From Pelagicoccus sp. SDUM812002 (GTDB lineage Bacteria; Verrucomicrobiota; Verrucomicrobiia; Opitutales; Opitutaceae): 64,000 nucleotides of DNA. Both the position numbers and the translations under genes were made by a program. Shown here in pieces: positions 33,696-41,740 of this stretch. The stretch spans positions 310,001-374,000 of the forward strand of contig NZ_JARXHX010000002.1 of the NCBI RefSeq assembly GCF_031127835.1. Reading direction: 5' to 3'. The notes below the pieces were generated by a model, which was given only the letters and a program-made list of their open reading frames with translations, searched no databases and was not told the origin of the DNA. Numbering within the stretch: position 1 is the first letter of the stretch; each line of letters begins with the position of its first letter.

Positions 33696-34286
33696 ATGAC
33701 TACGAACGATCAACAGTTAGACCAGAAGATCCGCGAGTGTTTCATGGCGGAAAGCCTGACGGCAGCTTCAGTCCAAACCATACTCGCCCGCGGCCAGAAA
33801 GCTAAAGAGCTCCATGACAGAGCGTGGTGGCGGCCTTGGCTGCCGGTAGCAGCAGCGGCAGTTTTCGTGATGCTCGCCTCTTTCCAAATTGGAAAGAACT
33901 ACGACGTGTCCAAATTTGCGACCAAGGTGGCAGGAGAAATCGCGATGCGCCACAATGGCGTGCGTCCGTTTGACGTTGAGGCTCACTCTTTCGACGAAGT
34001 ACAAAATGGGTTGAAGGACCTGGCTTTTTCGGTGACTCCACAGGTTAAGCAGGGGCTTCTTTCTGCCTATGAAGTGGTGGGAGCTCGCTATTGCTTCCTC
34101 GAAGGACAGCAAGGTGTGCACATGCGGGTTCGGAATCGGACCACGGGCGTGCTTTGCAGCCTCTATATTGCTTCGCTCGACGGTTCGCTCAGAGAGCTGA
34201 AAGCTTCGGACCGCGAAGTGCATCTCGCGGCGAACGACGTGACGCTGTGGGAAGATAGCGACCGGCTCTTCGCTCTCGTTGAATGA
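33696..34286 (+). CDS. Probable anti-sigma factor, single-pass membrane protein
   Basis: A 196-residue protein: cytosolic N-terminus of about 45 residues, one hydrophobic helix (LPVAAAAVFVMLASFQIG, about 48-66) and an extracytoplasmic domain of about 130 residues ending in TLWEDSDRLFALVE. Position directly after an ECF sigma gene and this topology are typical of anti-sigma factors. The usual zinc-binding His-x3-Cys-x2-Cys motif is absent; only one Cys (IRECFMAES) is present in the N-terminal part. It may be a non-zinc anti-sigma or a different regulator. Function is inferred from position. Confidence 0.6.
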   Translation: MTTNDQQLDQKIRECFMAESLTAASVQTILARGQKAKELHDRAWWRPWLPVAAAAVFVMLASFQIGKNYDVSKFATKVAGEIAMRHNGVRPFDVEAHSFDEVQNGLKDLAFSVTPQVKQGLLSAYEVVGARYCFLEGQQGVHMRVRNRTTGVLCSLYIASLDGSLRELKASDREVHLAANDVTLWEDSDRLFALVE

Positions 34287-34321
34287 GCCTACTGTCACCC
34301 AAGGCAATTTAAAATCGTGTG

Positions 34322-34360
34322 AAAGGGCGTTCTTAGTGTTAGGCTATGTCGCCTTTTTTT
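34322..34360 (+). terminator. Possible terminator after the anti-sigma gene
   Basis: AAAGGGCG can pair with CGCCTTTT (one bulged G) and is followed by a run of seven T. The earliest in-frame start for the next gene (34346) lies inside it, which supports the later start at 34397. Confidence 0.4.
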
Positions 34361-34396
34361 ATGGTGCGCTTAATGGGTTTCCAGCAAGGTGTACTC

Positions 34397-35173
34397 ATGT
34401 CCAAACTGCTCATAATCGACCCGCTGGACCTGTCCCTAAAGTCTGAGGACGGATCATCGCTGTGGAGCTCGCGCTCGTGTTTCGAAGCCTGCTTGCGGGA
34501 TGTCGAAGGCTTGGTTTGCGAGTACACGACTGCCAAGGATGCGGAACTCTGCCGAAGGGCAATGAAGGCGGATGGCGTGATTCTTGGAGGCTCGGAAGCG
34601 TCTGCTTGGGTAGATACGGTTTTCAATGACCATCTGCTCGATCTGATCGCGATTTGTAAGAACAACCGAATCCCGCTCTTCGCGATTTGCTACGGAGCTC
34701 AGCTTTTGGGGCGTGCCCTGGGAGGGCATGTTTCCCGCCATCCCGAGGGGATGGAGCTGGGAGCGCCAGCCATCCGTATTTCAGAAAAAGGGAAGCAGCA
34801 CTTCGTTTTCGAAGGAATCGGAGGTGGTTGCATCTGGTCTGTGGAAACCCACAACGACGCGGTTATGACCCTGCCGCCCAAATGCGAGCTTCTTGCCTCT
34901 ACCGCTCATACTCCGGTCCAAGCGTTCTCCTACGACGGACTTTTGACAGGAGTCCAGTTTCACCCGGAGATGGACAGCGAAGATCTTCGCTACCTCTGGC
35001 AAGCCTTTGAAAAGAGTGGGTTCGTGGAAAACGTTCCCACCTCCTACCAGCAGCGCATCAATGCCTGCGAGTGCGAACGCCAGGGGCGGATGTTACAAAA
35101 CTTCGCCAAGCGTGTCCGTTCCGCCAGTAGGCAAAAGAAAAGCGAGTCGAGCTTGAGCCTAAGGCGATCTTAG
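34397..35173 (+). CDS. Class I glutamine amidotransferase-like protein
   Basis: A 258-residue protein from ATG 34397 (MSKLLIIDPLDLSLKSEDGS, with AAGGT upstream). The GATase1 nucleophile elbow is AICYGAQLLG (Cys98) and the His-Glu pair is in VQFHPEMD (His189, Glu191), so the triad is intact. A free-standing GATase1 may act as a gamma-glutamyl hydrolase (PuuD- or GuaA-N-like) or work with an unlinked synthase. The C-terminus of about 45 residues is basic and Ser-rich (RVRSASRQKKSESSL) and is unlike most family members. No partner synthase is near. It is convergent with murA. Confidence 0.8.
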   Translation: MSKLLIIDPLDLSLKSEDGSSLWSSRSCFEACLRDVEGLVCEYTTAKDAELCRRAMKADGVILGGSEASAWVDTVFNDHLLDLIAICKNNRIPLFAICYGAQLLGRALGGHVSRHPEGMELGAPAIRISEKGKQHFVFEGIGGGCIWSVETHNDAVMTLPPKCELLASTAHTPVQAFSYDGLLTGVQFHPEMDSEDLRYLWQAFEKSGFVENVPTSYQQRINACECERQGRMLQNFAKRVRSASRQKKSESSLSLRRS

Positions 35174-35187
35174 TAGCGACCGGCGCT

Positions 35188-36480
35188 TCATCCGTCCCAC
35201 TCTATCTCGGCGCCCAGCTTGCGCAGGTTTTCTGCAAATTGCGGGTGGGCGCGGCGGATGGGATCCGCATTTTTAACGATGCTGCGTCCTTCGATGCTGG
35301 CGGCCGTCATGTACAAGGCGACGGCGGCTCGAATGATGTAGGGAGCCTCGACTTCGGCGGGGCGCATGGGGCGTTGGCCAAAGATTATTATTCGGTGCGG
35401 ATCGCTCAAAACGGCGTGGGCACCGAACTTCACGAGCTCGGGAAGCCAAGCGAATCCGCCTTCGTAGACCTTGTTCCAAAAATGCATCACGCCCTCCGCT
35501 CTGGTAGCTAGAGCGACCATCGGCGGAAGCAAGTCGACGGGGAAGTATGGCCACGGGGCTGCTTCTATCTTTGGTAGCAAGTTAGAGGTGAAGGGCTGCT
35601 GAATTCGCAGGCTCTGCTTCGGGCCGCAAATGGCGGTGTCGCCTTCGTAGGTGATGTTGACCCCGAGTTTTGCGAAGCTTCGGTTGATGAGCTCAAAATG
35701 CTTGGGGACGGATTCGGAGATCCGAACGTCGCCGCCAGTGATCGCTCCCAAGGCTAGGAAAGTCGCTACTTCGTGGTGGTCGGATGAGATGGCCGCTTCC
35801 GTGCCGGTAAGGGATTCGACGCCTGTCACTGTCAAGACGCTGGTACCGATACCTTCAATTTGAGCGCCCATGCTCTGCAGGAATCGGCAAAGGTCTTGTA
35901 CGTGCGGCTCGCTGGCGGCGTTGGTTAGGGTAGAAACGCCTGCGCCTGTCGCTGCAGCCATGACGAAAGTTTCCGTGGTGGTCACCGACATGTAGTCTGC
36001 CCAGTGCGAGGCGGCTTTGAAGTTGTCCTCGATGCTGAGTCGTAGTTCGCCAGTGTGGGCAACTTTGGCTCCGAGGCAGGTTAGAATTTCAAGATGAGGG
36101 TCGAGCTCGCGGATTCCTAGGGCGCAACCCTTGGGGTTGGAGTCGAGGAGGATTTCCTTAAAGCGTTGCAGGAGAGGGGCGAAGAGCAGGACCGCTGAGC
36201 GCATGCCCTGCGGCAACGTCTGCGGGTCGAAGTCTGAGCCAAGATCCGAGTGGTCCAGCTGCATCGTCTTGGCGTCGCGGTCCCAGTCGATTCGCGAACC
36301 CAATTCACGGAAGAAGCTGACCAGCTTTTCGATATCGGTGATAGCGGGCACATTGCTCAACACCACCGGCTCGTCCGTCAGGAGCGTAGCGCACAAAATC
36401 GGCAAGACCGCATTTTTATTGCCCGATGGGGTGATGGTTCCGGAGAGAGGTTTGCCGCCGTGTACGATGAGGTTTGCCAT
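35188..36480 (-). CDS. murA: UDP-N-acetylglucosamine 1-carboxyvinyltransferase (MurA family)
   Basis: A 430-residue protein from ATG 36480 (MANLIVHGGKPLSGTITPSG). GNKNAVLPIL holds the Lys22-Asn23 pair and the PEP-reactive Cys119 lies in NPKGCALGIRELDPHL. Other EPSP-synthase-like repeats fit the family. MurA transfers enolpyruvate from PEP to UDP-GlcNAc, the first committed step of peptidoglycan synthesis. The usual loop CAIGARPVDLH is altered to CALGIRELDPH, so this may be a divergent MurA or a paralogue. A Cys at the active site suggests fosfomycin sensitivity, an inference. It is divergent from panB. Confidence 0.87.
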   Translation of the reverse strand: MANLIVHGGKPLSGTITPSGNKNAVLPILCATLLTDEPVVLSNVPAITDIEKLVSFFRELGSRIDWDRDAKTMQLDHSDLGSDFDPQTLPQGMRSAVLLFAPLLQRFKEILLDSNPKGCALGIRELDPHLEILTCLGAKVAHTGELRLSIEDNFKAASHWADYMSVTTTETFVMAAATGAGVSTLTNAASEPHVQDLCRFLQSMGAQIEGIGTSVLTVTGVESLTGTEAAISSDHHEVATFLALGAITGGDVRISESVPKHFELINRSFAKLGVNITYEGDTAICGPKQSLRIQQPFTSNLLPKIEAAPWPYFPVDLLPPMVALATRAEGVMHFWNKVYEGGFAWLPELVKFGAHAVLSDPHRIIIFGQRPMRPAEVEAPYIIRAAVALYMTAASIEGRSIVKNADPIRRAHPQFAENLRKLGAEIEWDG

Positions 36481-36700
36481 GTAGGATGATTCGCCTCGGA
36501 GCTTCGCGATCCGCCCAGCGCATTTCAACCGGAAAGCAGGGCCGAATGTGAATCAATCCGTTTTGCGTTGAAAAAATGGGTTTCGTTCGTTTGTTACATC
36601 GACCTCGAGCGTTGAGAGGCTTTCTCCAGCGACCCGAGGCACCAAGAATTCAGTATAAACTCAAATTAGGATCCTGATCCCTGTGACAGGCACCCGAACT

Positions 36701-37513
36701 ATGAAAAACATACCTGACTTCCAGAAGTGGAAGGCGGACGGCAAGGCGATCACGATGGTGACCTGCTACGATGCCGCGACCGCGAAAATTGTTAGCGCGA
36801 CGAGCGTTGATTCGATCCTTATTGGCGATTCTTGTGCCATGGTCGTACATGGATTCGACAGCACTGTTCACGCGACCGTCGAGATGATCGCCTCGCATAC
36901 GGCTGCAGTGCGCCGTGGCGCGCCAGACAAAGTGATCGTTGCCGATCTTCCTTTTCTCTCCAACCGCAAGGGTATCGACCTAGCCATGGACGCCGTGGAC
37001 CAGCTGATGAAAGCGGGCGCCAATGCGGTTAAGCTCGAGCGCCGCAAGGGCAACATCCAGCTCGTGGAGCACATTGTCGAAAGCGGCGTGCCCGTGATGG
37101 GGCATCTCGGTCTGACACCCCAATCGGTCAACGAATTCGGCGGATTCAAGATGCAGGGCAAAAGCGATGCCGCTGCCCGAGCATTGATCGAAGACGCCCA
37201 GATGCTTGAGCAAGCCGGTTGTTTCTCGATCGTTTTGGAGTGTATCCCGGGTGATGTCGCTGCGCAGGTGACCAACGCAATCGCTATACCTACTATCGGT
37301 ATCGGCTGCGGTCCGGATGTTTCCGGCCAAGTTTTGGTCATCAATGATTTGCTTGGCATGGATGCCAGCTTCCAACCACGTTTCGCTCGCAAGTACGACA
37401 CGCTCAGCGAGCGCATCGGCCACGCGGTCGATCGCTACTGCGCGGACGTGCGCGGAGCGGCGTTCCCTGCGGAGGGAGAGTACTCCTCCCGTATGGCGAA
37501 GCTCGGAAACTAG
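36701..37513 (+). CDS. panB: 3-methyl-2-oxobutanoate hydroxymethyltransferase
   Basis: A 270-residue protein from ATG 36701; a GTG at 36683 is possible but less likely. VTCYDAATAKIV, ILIGDSCAMVVHGFDSTVHA, AVKLERRKG, MGHLGLTPQSVNEFGGFK and IPTIGIGCGPDVSGQVLVI are the PanB hallmarks, including the metal-binding Asp and Glu. It transfers a hydroxymethyl group from methylene-tetrahydrofolate to 2-oxoisovalerate to make ketopantoate. It heads the pan operon, panC starting five bases after its stop. PanE, the ketopantoate reductase, is not in the window. Confidence 0.95.
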   Translation: MKNIPDFQKWKADGKAITMVTCYDAATAKIVSATSVDSILIGDSCAMVVHGFDSTVHATVEMIASHTAAVRRGAPDKVIVADLPFLSNRKGIDLAMDAVDQLMKAGANAVKLERRKGNIQLVEHIVESGVPVMGHLGLTPQSVNEFGGFKMQGKSDAAARALIEDAQMLEQAGCFSIVLECIPGDVAAQVTNAIAIPTIGIGCGPDVSGQVLVINDLLGMDASFQPRFARKYDTLSERIGHAVDRYCADVRGAAFPAEGEYSSRMAKLGN

Positions 37514-37517
37514 GGCC

Positions 37518-38291
37518 ATGACGACTGTTTTGCAGACGGTAGAGGCCTACCGTTCCTGGCGTAGTGAAACTGTGGGTACCGCCTCGCTCGGTTTTATCCC
37601 AACCATGGGTGGGCTGCACGAGGGCCACCTTGAACTGGTGAAGCGCTCCCTGGTCGAGAATGATCACGTAGCGGTGAGCATTTTCCTCAACCGCACCCAG
37701 TTCAATAAGCAAGAAGACTACGACAAGTATCCGGCTGTATTCGAAGAGGACTTACGAGTGCTCGAGGAGCTCGGGGTTGATGCGGTATTCGCCCCATCCT
37801 ACGATGACATGTATCCAGATGATTATCGCTACAAGATTAGCGAATCGCAACTGTCGACTGAGCTTGAGGGAGAACACCGCCCCGGCCACTTCGATGGAGT
37901 GTTGACGGTGGTGTTGAAACTTCTGATGGTGGGCAACGCCACACGCGCTTATTTCGGCGAAAAGGACTGGCAGCAACTGCAGTTGGTTAAAGGGCTAGTA
38001 GAGGCTTTTTTTCTGCCGGTTGAAATCGTTGCTTGCCCCACTATTCGAGAAGAGAGCGGACTGGCTATGAGTTCGCGAAATCGCCGCTTGTCTGCGGAAG
38101 GCTTGCAGCTAGCGGCACGTTTTAACCAAGTTTTGAATACGGCGGAAAGCGAGGAGGCTGCGATGGTTGCTTTGTCGGCTGCTGGGTTTGAACCCGAATA
38201 CGTCGCTGATCGAGGAGATCGGCGGCTCGGGGCGGTCGTGCTCGAAGGGGTGCGCTTAATTGACAATGTAGAAAGAAAGGTGGCTCGATGA
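37518..38291 (+). CDS. panC: Pantothenate synthetase
   Basis: A 257-residue protein from ATG 37518 (MTTVLQTVEAYRSWRSETVG). The HIGH-like motif is TMGGLHEGHLELVK, with LNRTQFNKQEDYDKYP, RPGHFDGVLTVVLKLL, YFGEKDWQQLQLV and GLAMSSRN (KMSKS-like). It joins pantoate and beta-alanine with ATP. Its stop overlaps the coaX start (ATGA). The C-terminal domain is a little short compared with E. coli PanC (283 residues). Asn replaces the usual Pro in VNPTQF. Confidence 0.95.
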   Translation: MTTVLQTVEAYRSWRSETVGTASLGFIPTMGGLHEGHLELVKRSLVENDHVAVSIFLNRTQFNKQEDYDKYPAVFEEDLRVLEELGVDAVFAPSYDDMYPDDYRYKISESQLSTELEGEHRPGHFDGVLTVVLKLLMVGNATRAYFGEKDWQQLQLVKGLVEAFFLPVEIVACPTIREESGLAMSSRNRRLSAEGLQLAARFNQVLNTAESEEAAMVALSAAGFEPEYVADRGDRRLGAVVLEGVRLIDNVERKVAR

Positions 38292-39085
38292 ATCTTTGTA
38301 TCGATGTCGGTAATACGCAAATGCATGGAGCTGTCTATGACGGTGATCGTCTGGTAACGCAGTTTCGCAAGGAAAGCTCTCACTCCTCTCGCGATGAGAT
38401 CGGGCTCTTTTTGGTAGCCGTCTTGCGTGAGCATGGAGTCGACCCTTCACGGGTCGAGCGGATCGGGATCAGCTGCGTGGTGCCGGATGAAGTGCATTCG
38501 TTGCGAAATGCCTGCCGCATTTATTTCGCGCTGGAACCGCTCTTCTTGGAAGCGGGCGTGAAGACGCGTTTGAAGATCAAGACGCGCAATCCGCTGGAAG
38601 TAGGAGCAGACCGCATCGCCAACGCGATTGCGGTGACAGAGATGTATTCAGAAAGCAATGTCGTTGTTGTTGATTTTGGTACGGCGATCACTTTGGACGC
38701 GGTATCGGCCAATCGCGAATATCTCGGCGGGTCGATTTGCGCGGGTTTGGGCTTGGCCATGGAAGCCTTGGGTTCCAAAACGGCTAAGCTACCGTTCGTG
38801 GAGATAAATGCTCCAAAGCGGGCTGTGGGTCGCTCGACCACCGAGGCGATTCAAAGCGGCTTGTATTTTGGCTACCTTGGAATGATCCGGGGGTTGGTGG
38901 AGCGAATTCGCGATGAAGCATTTGGCGACGAGCCGACGCGTATCGTGGCGACCGGTGGGTTCTCCCAGCTCTATCGAGATGCGGGTTTGTTCGATGAAAT
39001 CGTGCCCGACCTCGTGTTGCGCGGCGTGAATGCGATGCTGGCCTGGAATCCAGCCGAACCTGAAAAGGAAGAGGCGGAAGCCTGA
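38288..39085 (+). CDS. coaX: Type III pantothenate kinase
   Basis: A 265-residue protein, ATG 38288 overlapping the panC stop by four bases. The phosphate motif MNLCIDVGNTQMHGAVYDGD, VGADRIANAIA and VVVDFGTAITLDAV with YLGGSICAGLGL match CoaX, the ASKHA-fold kinase that needs a monovalent cation and is not inhibited by CoA. It phosphorylates pantothenate, the first step of CoA synthesis. The location between panC and panD directly links vitamin synthesis to CoA production. Confidence 0.95.
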   Translation: MNLCIDVGNTQMHGAVYDGDRLVTQFRKESSHSSRDEIGLFLVAVLREHGVDPSRVERIGISCVVPDEVHSLRNACRIYFALEPLFLEAGVKTRLKIKTRNPLEVGADRIANAIAVTEMYSESNVVVVDFGTAITLDAVSANREYLGGSICAGLGLAMEALGSKTAKLPFVEINAPKRAVGRSTTEAIQSGLYFGYLGMIRGLVERIRDEAFGDEPTRIVATGGFSQLYRDAGLFDEIVPDLVLRGVNAMLAWNPAEPEKEEAEA

Positions 39086-39104
39086 AGATGAGGAATTTTT
39101 TGAT

Positions 39105-39476
39105 ATGAAGCGACACATGTTAAAGTCGAAGATCCACCGAGCTACGGTCACGGATGCGGATCTGAACTACGAAGGCTCGATCAGCATCGACCCCGTCTTG
39201 TGCAAGGCGGCCGATTTGGTGGAGTTCGAAAAGGTGGATGTCTATGACATCGACAATGGAAACCGCCTCACCACCTACGTGATTTGGGGCAAGCCTGGCG
39301 AAATTTGCCTCAATGGCGCGGCGGCTCGCTTGGTGCATCGCGGAGACAAAGTGATCATCTGTAGCTTCCAGGAAGTGGACGATGCGGATATCGACGCTTT
39401 TAAGCCGAAGCTGGTGATGGTAAACGCGGACAATTCCATCAAGCACGTCGGCGAGCCACCGATTCGTCGGCCTTAG
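39105..39476 (+). CDS. panD: Aspartate 1-decarboxylase proenzyme
   Basis: A 123-residue protein from ATG 39105 (MKRHMLKSKIHRATVTDADL). The self-cleavage site is YEGS with Gly24-Ser25, at the same numbering as the E. coli enzyme, which supports this start. TTYVIWGKPGEICLNGAAAR is the conserved core. The proenzyme splits itself to create a pyruvoyl group, then decarboxylates aspartate to beta-alanine for PanC. It is last in the panB-panC-coaX-panD run; the ribBA gene begins 101 bases later. Confidence 0.93.
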   Translation: MKRHMLKSKIHRATVTDADLNYEGSISIDPVLCKAADLVEFEKVDVYDIDNGNRLTTYVIWGKPGEICLNGAAARLVHRGDKVIICSFQEVDDADIDAFKPKLVMVNADNSIKHVGEPPIRRP

Positions 39477-39577
39477 GGGAGGGCAATCGCTAGATTCTCC
39501 GCGTAACGCGGGCTAATACTCCGCGCTACGCTTATCGGGTTGTCAGGATCGTTGGGCGAGGTTTTGCTGGCGAGATT

Positions 39578-40660
39578 ATGGCGGATAACGCAGATGAAGT
39601 AGTTTTTGATTCGGTTGAAGATGCGATCGCTGACATCGCAGCGGGCAAGCCGGTGATCGTGACCGATGACGAGGATCGTGAGAACGAGGGCGATCTCGTT
39701 TTCGCCGCGTCGAAAGCGTCGGTGGAAAACGTGAATCTGATGATCCAGCACGCCCGCGGCCTGATTTGCGTACCTTGCACTCCGCACCATTTGCACCGCT
39801 TGGGAATTAGCCCCATGGTGCAGGAAAATCGCGAGTCGCATAAGACCGACTTCACCGTTTCTGTCGATGCGGCGGAGGGTATCACTACCGGGATCAGCGC
39901 TTACGATCGTTTTCACACCATCGAGTTGCTCGCCAATCCGGACACCCGTCCAGACGAGCTGGTGCAGCCGGGTCATGTATTTCCTTTGAAGGCGAAATCG
40001 GGCGGCGTGCTCGAACGAGCTGGCCACACCGAAGCCGCCGTGGATTTGGCGTCGCTCGCGGGCCAATTCCCGTGCGCGGTGATTTGCGAAATCCTCAACG
40101 ACGACGGGACTATGGCTCGCACTCCGCAGCTCCACGAGTTCAAGAAACGTTTCGGCCTAAAGCTCATCTCGATCGCCTCCTTGATCGAATACCGCCACGA
40201 GCGGGAAAACCTGGTCGAGCTGGTGAGCGAGAAGCCTTACGCCAGCGAGCACGGCGATTTTACGATGAAGGTTTTCCGCAGCCTGCTCGACGGTCGCGAG
40301 CACGTGGCATTGGTGGCGGGCAAGATTGGCGAAGGGCCGACGCTCGTGCGGGTGCATGCGGAAAACGTGATAAAAGATATCTTTCATCCAAAGGGAAACC
40401 CGAGCGAGGACTCCATTGGCTTGGCGATGAAGCGCATCGCGGCGGAAGGCAGCGGGGCTATCGTTTACATTCGTCGCCCGGGCGGGGGATTGGTTAACTC
40501 CCCGGAGGACAAGACGATGAGCCTGCGCGAGTACGGGATTGGCGCCCAGATTCTGTCTGCGATCGGGCTGAAAAAGATCCGCTTGCTCTCCCAGACAAGC
40601 CGCAACGTGATCGCCCTCGACGGCTATGGCCTCGAGATCGTAGAAACGGTGGGTCTTTGA
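39578..40660 (+). CDS. ribBA: RibBA-like protein: active DHBP synthase with degenerate GTP cyclohydrolase II domain
   Basis: A 360-residue protein. Residues 1-205 are 3,4-dihydroxy-2-butanone-4-phosphate synthase, intact: VTDDEDRENEGDLVFAA, DFTVSVDAAEGITTGISAYD and LKAKSGGVLERAGHTEAAVD. Residues about 215-360 resemble GTP cyclohydrolase II, but its zinc motif (C-x10-C-x-C, usually SECLTGDVFxSxRCDC) is replaced by HAENVIKDIFH (260-270) followed by PKGNPSED. The three cysteines are gone and the GTP-opening activity is presumably lost. It therefore makes the four-carbon riboflavin precursor only, and a separate RibA is needed elsewhere. A terminator-like hairpin separates it from ribH. Confidence 0.88.
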   Translation: MADNADEVVFDSVEDAIADIAAGKPVIVTDDEDRENEGDLVFAASKASVENVNLMIQHARGLICVPCTPHHLHRLGISPMVQENRESHKTDFTVSVDAAEGITTGISAYDRFHTIELLANPDTRPDELVQPGHVFPLKAKSGGVLERAGHTEAAVDLASLAGQFPCAVICEILNDDGTMARTPQLHEFKKRFGLKLISIASLIEYRHERENLVELVSEKPYASEHGDFTMKVFRSLLDGREHVALVAGKIGEGPTLVRVHAENVIKDIFHPKGNPSEDSIGLAMKRIAAEGSGAIVYIRRPGGGLVNSPEDKTMSLREYGIGAQILSAIGLKKIRLLSQTSRNVIALDGYGLEIVETVGL

Positions 40661-40670
40661 ACGAGGGTGC

Positions 40671-40704
40671 GGTGAATCGGAGTTGGAATTCTGATTCGCC
40701 TTTT
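40671..40704 (+). terminator. Probable terminator after ribBA
   Basis: GGTGAATCGG pairs with CTGATTCGCC (10 bp including two G-T wobbles) over a ten-base loop and is followed by TTTT. It would partly uncouple ribBA from ribH. Confidence 0.55.
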
Positions 40705-40775
40705 GCCTTTACAACAAGGGGTAGGGTCGCAAGTTGCCCTTCCTCTCACGTAGCTGTTCTTAATTTGTTCTTATC

Positions 40776-41246
40776 ATGAGCCAACTATCGCCATCCGCGC
40801 TGAAAATAGACGGGTCCGACTTTCGGATCGGTGTCGTGGCAGCCCGATTCAACGAAGAATATGTCGCGGGCTTGCTCGATGGAGCGCTCGCCGCTCTCAA
40901 GCAGGCTGGGGTAGCCGAAGATGCAATTGTCGTGGAGCGCGTCCCGGGAGCTAACGAGCTGCCAGTGGCAGCCAAGTTCTTGGTCGACTCGGGTAGGTTC
41001 GATGCGGTGATAGCATTGGGCGTCGTCATCGCAGGAGGCACGCGCCACTACGAGATGGTGTCTGACTCGGCGAACCATGGGCTCCAGCAGGTGGCGGTTT
41101 CGACCGGTACGCCGGTAGTAGCGGGCTTGATTGTGGGAGAAAATGAGGAACAAGTGCGCGAACGCTGCATCGGATCGATCCCGAAGGGTTCAGAGTTTGG
41201 GCAATGCGCCCTCGAAATGGCGAAGCTGCGCCGCAACTATTTATAA
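40776..41246 (+). CDS. ribH: 6,7-dimethyl-8-ribityllumazine synthase
   Basis: A 156-residue protein. FRIGVVAARFNEEYVAGLL, VPGANELPVAAKFL, ALGVVIAGGTRHYEMV with the catalytic His, and VSTGTPVVAGLI match lumazine synthase. It condenses the RibB product with the pyrimidine diamine. GVVIAGGTRHYEMV replaces the common GxVIRGxTxHxExV, but the His is kept. No FMN riboswitch is visible upstream. The nusB gene starts four bases past the stop, a common arrangement. Confidence 0.94.
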   Translation: MSQLSPSALKIDGSDFRIGVVAARFNEEYVAGLLDGALAALKQAGVAEDAIVVERVPGANELPVAAKFLVDSGRFDAVIALGVVIAGGTRHYEMVSDSANHGLQQVAVSTGTPVVAGLIVGENEEQVRERCIGSIPKGSEFGQCALEMAKLRRNYL

Positions 41247-41250
41247 AGAC

Positions 41251-41700
41251 ATGTCTGAGGGAAAAAAAACTCAACGCCGTCAGTGTCGCGTCGCCGCGAT
41301 GCAGTACATTTACGCTTGGTCCATCAATCGTCCGACCGACCTTGCCAACGATCTCACGGTTTTCTTCGAAGGCCTCGAAGAGAAGCGCGACTACTACAAT
41401 TTCGCTGAGGAGATGATCCACGGCATCATCGAATACTCCATGGAGATCGACGACCAGATTATGGGTCTGGCCAAAAACTGGGAATTCGAGCGCATAGCCA
41501 AGATCGACCTAGCGATCCTGCGCCTTGCGGCTTACGAGCTGCTCTACCGCAAAGACATCCCCCCAGTCGTGACGATCAATGAAGCGATCGACTTGAGTAA
41601 GGAATTTTCTACTGCGGAATCTCGCCGATTCGTAAACGGTATTTTGGACAAGCTTAAGGGCGGTCTTGATCGTCCTTCTCGCACGGCGAGTTGGGAGTAG
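41251..41700 (+). CDS. nusB: Transcription antitermination factor NusB
   Basis: A 149-residue protein from ATG 41251 (MSEGKKTQRRQCRVAAMQYI); an earlier in-frame start overlaps ribH. KIDLAILRLAAYELLYRKDI and VTINEAIDLSKEFSTAESRR, then FVNGILDKL, are NusB signatures. It binds boxA RNA with NusE (S10) to allow read-through in rRNA operons. Gene order ribH-nusB-ftsY is typical for riboflavin-nusB clusters. Confidence 0.93.
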   Translation: MSEGKKTQRRQCRVAAMQYIYAWSINRPTDLANDLTVFFEGLEEKRDYYNFAEEMIHGIIEYSMEIDDQIMGLAKNWEFERIAKIDLAILRLAAYELLYRKDIPPVVTINEAIDLSKEFSTAESRRFVNGILDKLKGGLDRPSRTASWE

Positions 41701-41740
41701 CTAATTAGCGGGTACAATGCGTTTATAGAGGCTAGTTTCT

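Noticed and set aside
39477-40775. An FMN riboswitch before ribBA or ribH
   Set aside because: I looked for the conserved riboswitch blocks in both leaders and did not see them. The ribBA-ribH gap holds only a terminator-like hairpin.
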